Assembly (NCBI GenBank): GCA_030629295.1
Contig: DAOVPH010000087.1
Location: forward strand, 1 to 6,669
Direction: 5' to 3'
Length of the DNA: 6,669 nt
DNA from: Candidatus Latescibacterota bacterium
GTDB taxonomy: Bacteria; Latescibacterota; MVCY01
Shown: positions 1 to 5,236 of the stretch, in pieces
Layout of the letters: each line of letters opens with the position of its first letter
How positions within the stretch are numbered: position 1 is the first letter of the stretch
Position numbers and translations under genes: made by a program
The notes under the pieces: model-generated
The model's input: the letters and a program-made list of their open reading frames with translations, nothing else
Database searches by the model: none
What the model was told of the DNA's origin: nothing

Positions 1-646
1 AAAGCAGTGCAGCCAGGTCGGCTCTTGTAATCCGGAGTTTTACACCGACCTGCATCGCTATCTTTGTCTGGGGAGCGGCGTTTAATATCTTCTGTACAGT
101 CTCCAGTTCATAGCTGGCTCGGTGAAAGAAATGTCCCCTTAGCTCAGCAGCTCGTTTGTAAGCCTCTGCTGCTTTTGAGAACTGGTAGACAGATTTATAA
201 CTCTCTCCTTGATAGAAGTGAGCAGCGTCATTTTCCGGCGCCAGCTTGAGCGCCATTTCATAGCTATTCAGTGCTTGTGCCAGCCAGTCAGGATGGTTTC
301 TACATTCAGTGAGAATGCGACCTTCGACGATATAGGCATCAATGCAGCGGCTGTCCTTTTGTTTTGCTTCTCTGATATGCTGAAAGGCAGATTCACACTC
401 TTCTCGTTTCAGTGCCACCAGGGACATACCCACATACGCCGCTGCGAAATCCTTATCCATACTCTGGGCCTTTTTGAATTCTACCAAGGCTCCATCTAAA
501 TTCCCCTCCGCTAATTTTTGCATCCCTTGGGTGTAGTGGATATGAGATAGGGTAGGGTAGGGGAGTTTCCTGCCTGGCCTGAGTGCGCAGCCGGAAAGTA
601 TCAGGAAAAGTGAGACAAAGACAATAGTTAATCTTTTGGAAGACAA
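1..646 (-). CDS. TPR-repeat lipoprotein, C-terminus cut by the window edge
   Basis: An open frame runs from a TTG at 646 to the left edge, giving 215 residues without a stop. The N-terminus is a lipoprotein signal: a basic SSKR start, a hydrophobic stretch and a lipobox LSGC with the lipidated Cys at residue 20. Alanine follows the Cys, which suits an outer-membrane lipoprotein by the E. coli sorting rule. Residues about 36-172 form roughly four TPR-like helix pairs, for example EGNLDGALVEFKKAQ at 47-61 and FSKAAEAYKRAAEL at 156-169. TPRs are protein-protein interaction scaffolds. The visible end, ITRADLAALL at 206-215, resembles the first helix of an S-layer-homology-type module; this is weak. 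TTG was chosen because GGAG at 660-657 lies 10 nt upstream, no better start exists in frame, and the signal peptide begins directly after it. It follows the LPP20-like gene by 17 nt, so the two are probably one operon. The partner is unknown. Confidence 0.85.
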   Translation of the reverse strand, partial: MSSKRLTIVFVSLFLILSGCALRPGRKLPYPTLSHIHYTQGMQKLAEGNLDGALVEFKKAQSMDKDFAAAYVGMSLVALKREECESAFQHIREAKQKDSRCIDAYIVEGRILTECRNHPDWLAQALNSYEMALKLAPENDAAHFYQGESYKSVYQFSKAAEAYKRAAELRGHFFHRASYELETVQKILNAAPQTKIAMQVGVKLRITRADLAALL

Positions 647-663
647 AGAGATTGTTCTCCTTT

Positions 664-1602
664 TTAATCGTTATCCAGTACTACTGTCACCTTGCCCTGA
701 CGGAGGAAGTTGAGGTTGTTTTCGGTGTGGTGGAGAATCATAGCCGTTGCGTTGGGAATAGTGAGGTCAGTTTTCCTTTCTCCGATAACCATCAGGGCTT
801 TGACCACCAAGGGATTCTCACCGATCCGGCTGTCTGTTATTGCCTGTTGCAGGTCATTCGAGTATCTTACTATACCCTGAGAGACAGCAGTCCCTCTCTC
901 TATGAAACCCACACCGTAAACCTGCTCTCCTTCATCGCTGATTATTTTTGGGGCTAAAGCAGGCTGAACTCCCAGTCCTTGAGCATCCACGATTAGTCCG
1001 GTGTATTCTTGACCGCCAAAGGTTGGTAGGGAAAAGAGATATTTGGGAAAGGGTTTGTCAAGTGGCCATGGATGCCCACATAGGGGGCAATGTAGGGTGT
1101 CTATTGCAACTGGTTTCCCCCCTCCGGTAGGTGGAAGCAGCAACTCGGCCAGCTCCCCGGTGAGAGAAAGCTGAATATCTACCTCCACTGAGAGATCAGA
1201 CATATAGCGGATGTCCACTTCTTTGGCTTTTTGGGTCAGCTCTTCTACTCGAGAGGCCAACAGACTGTCAGCGGCTAATGTGTCTTGAACTGTCATATTA
1301 GAAGTGAGATTTAGGTCCTCTACTGAACCAAGCAGCAACTCTGCCGCTGTTGCTCTGGCTTTTTCTAAGACAAACTCCTTTTGAACGGGAGGAGACAAAG
1401 TGGTGTCGGGAATACCAATTCCCGTTGCCCCGATCGTATAGTCTTGCCAGTCAACCCAGGTGGGTTTCTCCTCGTTTTGGGAGTGAACGACACCAGAAGC
1501 AGCAAGGATTCCGCAGATGAGCAGTAGAAAAAGCCAGCGGGAGCCACTAACGAGAAGCCAGTTGAGTTTGGCCTTGTCGAAAGTTGTAGACAGATTTTGC
1601 AT
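664..1602 (-). CDS. exported LPP20/FlgT-like family protein with a CPLC motif
   Basis: This encodes 312 residues. The frame stays open back to 1761, but that extension runs through the terminator and the tRNA-Gly gene. The ATG at 1602 is chosen because GGAGG at 1615-1611 lies 8 nt upstream and a signal peptide starts there. The signal peptide has a basic n-region to about residue 22, a hydrophobic core LFLLLICGILAASGVV at 24-39 and a likely cut near VHS-Q (41/42). Residues about 80-145 (KARATAAELLLGSVEDL, then a beta-rich part) match the LPP20/FlgT-N type fold of envelope proteins. Residues 200-230 (YTGLIVDAQGLG, ALAPKI, GEQVYG) and 264-312 (PLVVKAL, KTDLTIPNA, NFLRQGKV) match conserved blocks remembered from this family. 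Between the two halves is HCPLCGHPWP (Cys 172 and 175), half of a zinc-ribbon-like knuckle. No lipobox is present. The family's molecular role is largely unknown; assembly of an envelope structure is inference. Confidence 0.85.
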   Translation of the reverse strand: MQNLSTTFDKAKLNWLLVSGSRWLFLLLICGILAASGVVHSQNEEKPTWVDWQDYTIGATGIGIPDTTLSPPVQKEFVLEKARATAAELLLGSVEDLNLTSNMTVQDTLAADSLLASRVEELTQKAKEVDIRYMSDLSVEVDIQLSLTGELAELLLPPTGGGKPVAIDTLHCPLCGHPWPLDKPFPKYLFSLPTFGGQEYTGLIVDAQGLGVQPALAPKIISDEGEQVYGVGFIERGTAVSQGIVRYSNDLQQAITDSRIGENPLVVKALMVIGERKTDLTIPNATAMILHHTENNLNFLRQGKVTVVLDND

Positions 1603-1610
1603 TTCAATTC

Positions 1611-1615
1611 CCTCC
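1611..1615 (-). promoter_or_regulatory. Shine-Dalgarno site that fixes the LPP20-like gene start
   Basis: GGAGG on the minus strand lies 8 nt before the ATG at 1602. It decides between this start and the much longer frame that begins inside tRNA-Gly at 1761. Confidence 0.85.
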
Positions 1616-1675
1616 AGATAGATAAAAGGCACTATCGAATTCGCGCCTTCTATTTCGTTAGGAATAATGCCAAAG

Positions 1676-1699
1676 AAAAACCACAGGTGAAACTGTGGT
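1676..1699 (-). terminator. intrinsic terminator of the tRNA-Gly transcript
   Basis: Read on the minus strand, a 7-bp perfect stem ACCACAG/CTGTGGT (1699-1693 with 1686-1680) encloses the 6-nt loop TTTCAC. The stem is followed directly by a T run (1680-1676) and then CTTT. This is the classical Rho-independent form. It lies 29 nt beyond the tRNA CCA end and 73 nt before the next start codon, so it would end the tRNA transcript and separate it from the envelope genes. Confidence 0.85.
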
Positions 1700-1728
1700 C
1701 TCAAGATCCGTGCTCCAAAGAGCAGACT

Positions 1729-1803
1729 TGGAGCGGGAGACGGGACTCGAACCCGCGACATCGAGCTTGGGAAGCTCGCGTTCCACCACTGAACTACTCC
1801 CGC
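1729..1803 (-). tRNA. tRNA-Gly(CCC), CCA end encoded
   Basis: This 75-nt cloverleaf runs from 1803 to 1729. The acceptor stem is GCGGGAG/CTCCCGC (7 of 7 pairs), the D stem GTTC/GAAC and the anticodon stem CGAGC/GCTCG with loop TTCCCAA. The anticodon CCC lies at 1771-1769 and reads GGG. The T arm is GCGGG-TTCGAGT-CCCGT with one G-U pair at its base. The discriminator base is U, as usual for bacterial glycine tRNAs, and CCA is present in the DNA at 1731-1729. The gene has its own promoter and terminator. The anticodon begins the GNN codon box, so it is not an expected substrate of the neighbouring MiaA. Confidence 0.96.
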
Positions 1804-1818
1804 CTTATGAAGGTATAA

Positions 1819-1847
1819 AAGATAAGATATTTCAACCGTCGTGTCAA
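1819..1847 (-). promoter_or_regulatory. sigma70-type promoter of tRNA-Gly
   Basis: On the minus strand, the -35 box TTGACA (1847-1842) is a perfect match, the spacer is 17 bp and the -10 box is TATCTT (1824-1819). A start about 7 nt further on would give a leader of roughly 8-9 nt before the tRNA 5' end at 1803. No discriminator or operator was recognised. Confidence 0.82.
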
Positions 1848-1917
1848 GAAAAAATCACAGTCAATAAGGATTGTGCGTATTTTCCTACTTTCTTTTCCAA
1901 CTTGTGGTATGTGTGTA

Positions 1918-2835
1918 TCAAAGATCGCAAAAGAGCTTCCATATAGCAGTGCTGTCGCCGCTGAAATTCTCTATCCACCGAACCCTCGGCTCGTTGCAAA
2001 ACCAGGTGAGCTGCCGTTTTGCATATCTTCTGCTGTTCTTCTTGATCTCCGCTACCGTTTCCTTCAGGGTTCCTCTTCCCTCCAGGAGAGCGAAGACCTC
2101 CCTGTACCCGACTGTCTTGAGCGAATTTAAGTCTTTGCTGTACCCCATTGCCAGCAGTTTTTTCACTTCCTCCACTAGTCCCTCTTCTATCATCTTCTCC
2201 ACCCGCTGTTCGATTCTCTGGTACAGTCTTTTTCGCTGCATATTGAGGCCGACGACCAGAGGAGTGAATTTCAGCTTATGCTGGGGGCGGATTTTCTGCA
2301 ATTCGGATATCTTTTTACCGGAGATTTGGAAGACCTCCAGGGCCCGGACAATGCGCTGCGAATCGTGGGGGTGGATTCTTTCAGCCGCCCGAGAATCAAC
2401 CTCTCTAAGTCTCCGGTGAAGCTCAATGCTGCCTAAGATCTTAAGTTCCGCTACCAATTGGTTTTTTATCTCTGAATCAGAGGGTAATTCAGGAGAGAGT
2501 CCGTCTAAGAGTGCACGGATATAAAGTCCTGAGCCTCCCACGACAATAGGCGTTTTGTTTTGGCGGAAGACGTCACGGAGTTGTTGTCTGGCTTGTTGGC
2601 CGTAGTCCCCAGCAGTGTATCTTTGATCGGGGTTAAGAATATCAATAAAATAATGTTTTACTCTTTTTCTTTCCTCAGGGGAAGGTTTAGCGGTACCGAT
2701 ATCCATATATCGGTAAATCTGGCGGGAGTCAGCGGAGAGGATTTCGGCGCCGCTTCTTTCGGCAAGTTCGAGGGCTGCTTGGGTCTTGCCCACCCCGGTG
2801 GGGCCCACAATTACAAGAAACTTCTCCTTTTCCAT
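1918..2835 (-). CDS. miaA: tRNA dimethylallyltransferase MiaA
   Basis: This is a complete 305-residue MiaA, normal for the family. The enzyme transfers a dimethylallyl group from DMAPP to N6 of A37 in tRNAs that read UNN codons, in the cytoplasm. The P-loop GPTGVGKT is at residues 11-18. The conserved DSRQIYRYMDIGTAKP, with the presumed catalytic Asp36, is at 36-51. GGSGLYIRALLDGL is at 100-113, HPHDSQRIVRALEV at 155-168, and the family block RRYAKRQLTWF lies near the C-terminus. The open frame continues to 2892, but the extra 19 codons are tRNA-Arg and spacer sequence, so the ATG at 2835 is used. No good Shine-Dalgarno site precedes it (GACGCTATGGGTT). The start lies 27 nt past the 3' end of tRNA-Arg, which suggests co-transcription and release of the mRNA by tRNA processing. 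The gene ends with TGA about 70 nt before the tRNA-Gly promoter; no terminator was seen between them. Confidence 0.96.
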   Translation of the reverse strand: MEKEKFLVIVGPTGVGKTQAALELAERSGAEILSADSRQIYRYMDIGTAKPSPEERKRVKHYFIDILNPDQRYTAGDYGQQARQQLRDVFRQNKTPIVVGGSGLYIRALLDGLSPELPSDSEIKNQLVAELKILGSIELHRRLREVDSRAAERIHPHDSQRIVRALEVFQISGKKISELQKIRPQHKLKFTPLVVGLNMQRKRLYQRIEQRVEKMIEEGLVEEVKKLLAMGYSKDLNSLKTVGYREVFALLEGRGTLKETVAEIKKNSRRYAKRQLTWFCNEPRVRWIENFSGDSTAIWKLFCDL

Positions 2836-2862
2836 AACCCATAGCGTCGAACATAGAAGTAG

Positions 2863-2936
2863 TACCCCCAGGGCGACTCGAACGCCCGGCACAGGGATTA
2901 GGAATCCCTTGCTCTATCCACCTGAGCTATGGGGGC
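2863..2936 (-). tRNA. tRNA-Arg(CCU), no encoded CCA
   Basis: This 74-nt cloverleaf runs from 2936 to 2863. The acceptor stem is GCCCCCA/TGGGGGT, the D stem GCTC/GAGC, and the anticodon stem AGGGA/TCCCT with loop TTCCTAA. The anticodon CCU lies at 2902-2900 and reads AGG. The T arm is GGGCG-TTCGAGT-CGCCC and the discriminator base is A. The next bases are CTA, so CCA must be added after transcription. No convincing promoter lies in the 60 nt directly upstream; the nearest strong one is about 207 nt away, beyond the integrase remnant. Codon AGG is of the ANN type, so t6A rather than MiaA-made i6A is expected at A37. The integrase fragment 11 nt from its 5' end suggests past use of this locus as an integration site. 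Confidence 0.96.
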
Positions 2937-2947
2937 ATTGAATAGAA

Positions 2948-3163
2948 TCAATAGGTTACGACAGCACTTCTTCGGCCAATCTGAGGCTGGTGTCCATATT
3001 GGTGTCCAGTTGATTTCTCCAGTCGCTCGACAGCTTCAGATTTATGCGAGCGGGAAAGGTGAGAATATCTGATAGTCATCTCTATAGTCTTGTGTCCGAG
3101 GAGCCCCTTCACCATAGTTGGATCAACACCAGCCATAACCAAATTATAAAACACCGATGGCAT
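2948..3163 (-). pseudogene. tyrosine recombinase (phage-type integrase) remnant, C-terminal end only
   Basis: This 71-codon frame matches the end of phage/XerD-type tyrosine recombinases from about residue 8. LVMAGVD at 8-14 is followed by LLGHKTIEMTIRYSHLS at 21-37, which carries the catalytic His24 of the LLGH box and the presumed nucleophile Tyr33. A usual C-terminal tail follows (KSEAVERLEKSTGHQYGHQ). Full integrases have 300-400 residues. Here the HxLRH arginine box and everything before it are missing: upstream of LVMAGVD the sequence is unrelated and meets a TAG stop at 3181-3179, six codons before the ATG. It therefore cannot be active. The first codons (MPSVFYN) coincide with the spacer and -10 box of a consensus promoter, so the ATG at 3163 may not even be in the transcript; an ATG at 3136 could serve instead. 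Whether any peptide is made is unknown. Confidence 0.87.
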
Positions 3164-3171
3164 TTTGTCAA
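3143..3171 (-). promoter_or_regulatory. perfect-consensus sigma70 promoter for the int remnant, tRNA-Arg and miaA
   Basis: On the minus strand, TTGACA (3171-3166), a spacer of exactly 17 bp and TATAAT (3148-3143) match the sigma70 consensus at all 12 positions. The predicted start is near 3136. The next stable-RNA gene downstream is tRNA-Arg, with no terminator seen before it, so this probably drives int remnant, tRNA-Arg and miaA. Confidence 0.83.
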
Positions 3172-3199
3172 GATCAATCTACATCTGGGATGATCAATC
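3172..3199 (-). repeat. pair of 8-bp direct repeats next to the -35 box
   Basis: GATCAATC (plus strand) occurs at 3172-3179 and again at 3192-3199, exactly 20 bp apart and immediately upstream of the -35 box at 3171. Two half-sites spaced about two helical turns apart could be an operator or activator site, but two short copies can also arise by chance. The rest of 3200-3272 shows no gene and no clear terminator. Confidence 0.3.
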
Positions 3200-3272
3200 G
3201 GCCCCCCTGAAATCCTGTCCAAGGTCCTCATACTGCTGCAAAGATCCACTCAAACATGTTTTGTTCTTTATC

Positions 3273-5219
3273 TTACCATCCATATATTTGATGTCCCTGT
3301 CCTGCGAACCAGATCATATCCACAATAAAAGAGATCCCCACCCCCAGGAACCAACCAACTATCATTCCGAGAAACAGAGGCCTGGCATTCCTATAAAGTA
3401 GCACCCCACCAAGTCTGAGGATGATAGATTTAGCTGCCCATGCCAAAAAGATCGAGAAGGCTGAAAGTTGAATAAACAGAACAGAAGCAATGGGAAAACC
3501 TATGGGATGGATTGGCCACCAGATGAACCTGTAACGCATAAAGGTCAATCCTGCCATCACCAAGGCCCCAATCCCCAAAAACTTGAGCCTATCACAGTCC
3601 GGCCCAAAGGGGTTGCTCATCTTACTCACTACGTTCTGAAAGGGATATAGCGCCCCTTGCCCAAAGGGCCAAATGTTGAAGTTATAGGCACCATGATGGT
3701 ATCCTACCCAGATGGAGTACCATACGGATACAGCCACAGCAACAACTACAGCAATACATATAGCCGTAAGCAGTGCTCTCTTCTTTATCCTCACCATCTC
3801 CCCTAGCTTTACAGCATGAGCTGCTGCTGCCATAAAGAAAGTTTTGATATCTGCAGCCCAGATATAGGTGAAGGCCAAGGAGGTCATGCTGGGTACCGAT
3901 ATAGCAGATGATCCGAGAGAGAAAACAGAGAAGGTTGTGGCTGTTAGCGGCCCTCTTAGAAAGACCAGCCCTCCTTCAACTACTATCCTGGTTACTCCGA
4001 TGAATACTACAAATGCCGCTGGCAGAAAAAGAGCTATTACCTTGGAGGACATCCCCGACTTAGAAAGCCAGCTTACAAGATATAACGTCCCTAAGATCAG
4101 ACCGAAAACAGCCGTCCTATAGGATAAAAGCTCCCCGGAATCATCAACAGGATGATTTCTGTTGAATGCCTTCTTGAAAACATCTTTCAAGTGAGCTCGA
4201 GCTATCCATAATACCCAAAACACCATTAAAATGAGGGCGCCAAACCCCTGCCATCCCATTGAAGGGGCAAGAGAACAGTAGACATCAGGTTTCCCTATAC
4301 TGAAGCCAAACCTATTGTAGATTCCAACTTGAAGGACGCCTAACAAGTAAAAAAACCAAACTGAGAAGGAAACATCTAAATTAATCAGGTAAGCAAAGCC
4401 GATCAAAGGGAAGAAGATGTACACATAAATGACAGGAAAGGCCCTGGCTATGTTAACCGTACTTCTCAGTGGAATTGTGGGAAAAAGGGGGGTGAAATAG
4501 CCAACAATGTTCCAAAGGGCTATAAACAGAGGAATAGCAAATCCGATCCAGAAGACTTTTCCATGCATAAAAGCAGGGAGAAGGGATTTTGAACTCGATT
4601 CCTTAACCATCTCCATCGGGACATCTGTCAGGGGGAAGACTAATCTCTCCTTTTCTACCCATTGCTTTCTGAGGATAACGACCATGCACAAACAGATGAA
4701 GAAGAGGACCCCGATAAAACTCAGCCACCAGAAAAGAGGGATTGCCCATGCCCCCCAGGGGATTTTCTCGCCTTGGGGTAACCCTTCCCAAAACCACTGT
4801 ATAGCCGGATTCCCTCTACTGAGGGTAATCCAGTCAGGGATATGTTCGTGAATATACTCCGCCCACCTGTTCTCTGGGGAGGCGAAATAGTATGGAGCAG
4901 CAATAATCGCTATAAGATACGAAGTTAAGCCAAGGGTGCAGATGGTGGAGGCAACCAGTCCCATTATGAGACTGATGATCAGTTCAGCAGGGCGTAGCGC
5001 CCAGCACGGCTTTATTCTCTTTAGCAGGGCATTTAGAATAACAATGATAATAAACGGGATAATCACCCCTGGGGGAAGGTAATCAGAGGCAAATTTCGAA
5101 GATTTCAAAACCGAATACGAGTAGGGTGCTGCTATACTTACCGCGACAACTACCAAGATCCCTACAAGCATCGAGCGGAGGGTTAGCCCTGAAAGTCCTT
5201 CCTGTCGTTCATCCGACAT
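3273..5219 (-). CDS. polytopic membrane protein, DUF6785/DUF6784 (OPT-like) family
   Basis: A 648-residue integral membrane protein with roughly 14-15 hydrophobic segments, the first at about 17-35 and the last at about 613-637. Recognised family blocks, in order: RPAEL at 76-80 before a membrane pair; ASPENRWAEYIHEHIPDW at 113-130; KQWVEKERLVFPLTDVPMEM at 185-204; LSYRTAVFGLILGTLYLVSW at 365-384; TRIVVEGGLVFLRGP at 410-424; WWPIHPIGFPIA at 567-578; AKSIILRLGGVLLYRNARPLFLG at 596-618 (in part). The family is thought to be related to oligopeptide (OPT) transporters; no substrate is known to me. The start is the ATG at 5219 because AAAGGA (5230-5225) lies 5 nt before it. In-frame ATGs at 5252 and 5234 are poorer; the first would overlap the SDR stop. 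The gap to the SDR gene is 17 nt, so the two are co-transcribed and a linked uptake-and-oxidation role is likely (inference). It ends with TAA; no terminator follows. Confidence 0.86.
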   Translation of the reverse strand: MSDERQEGLSGLTLRSMLVGILVVVAVSIAAPYSYSVLKSSKFASDYLPPGVIIPFIIIVILNALLKRIKPCWALRPAELIISLIMGLVASTICTLGLTSYLIAIIAAPYYFASPENRWAEYIHEHIPDWITLSRGNPAIQWFWEGLPQGEKIPWGAWAIPLFWWLSFIGVLFFICLCMVVILRKQWVEKERLVFPLTDVPMEMVKESSSKSLLPAFMHGKVFWIGFAIPLFIALWNIVGYFTPLFPTIPLRSTVNIARAFPVIYVYIFFPLIGFAYLINLDVSFSVWFFYLLGVLQVGIYNRFGFSIGKPDVYCSLAPSMGWQGFGALILMVFWVLWIARAHLKDVFKKAFNRNHPVDDSGELLSYRTAVFGLILGTLYLVSWLSKSGMSSKVIALFLPAAFVVFIGVTRIVVEGGLVFLRGPLTATTFSVFSLGSSAISVPSMTSLAFTYIWAADIKTFFMAAAAHAVKLGEMVRIKKRALLTAICIAVVVAVAVSVWYSIWVGYHHGAYNFNIWPFGQGALYPFQNVVSKMSNPFGPDCDRLKFLGIGALVMAGLTFMRYRFIWWPIHPIGFPIASVLFIQLSAFSIFLAWAAKSIILRLGGVLLYRNARPLFLGMIVGWFLGVGISFIVDMIWFAGQGHQIYGW

Positions 5220-5224
5220 AATGG

Positions 5225-5230
5225 TCCTTT
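5225..5230 (-). promoter_or_regulatory. Shine-Dalgarno site that fixes the transporter start
   Basis: AAAGGA on the minus strand lies 5 nt before the ATG at 5219 and just beyond the SDR stop codon (5239-5237). The two upstream in-frame ATGs lack such a site at proper spacing. Confidence 0.7.
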
Positions 5231-5236
5231 TCATCT

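Noticed and set aside
1603..1761. N-terminal extension of the LPP20-like frame beginning MSRVRVPSPAPS
   Set aside because: It is translation through tRNA-Gly and its terminator. The SD and signal peptide place the start at 1602.
1597..1946. Plus-strand frames containing RRDSNPRHRAW and TGLEPATSSLGS
   Set aside because: These are well-known false proteins read antisense through a tRNA gene.
1871..2419. 182-codon plus-strand frame opposite miaA
   Set aside because: It is antisense to the conserved miaA gene, with no family resemblance.
2836..2892. 19-codon upstream extension of miaA
   Set aside because: It lies in the tRNA-Arg 3' half and spacer; MiaA proteins begin just before the P-loop.
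2937..2990. Own promoter for tRNA-Arg (TTGGCC with TATTGA or TATTCA)
   Set aside because: Spacing is about 20 bp or more and both boxes are poor compared with the consensus promoter upstream.
3172..3272. Terminator after the membrane protein gene
   Set aside because: There is no stable GC-rich hairpin followed by a T run on the minus strand.
3868..4851. Plus-strand frames of 84 and 114 codons inside the membrane protein gene
   Set aside because: They are antisense shadows of a clearly conserved polytopic membrane protein.
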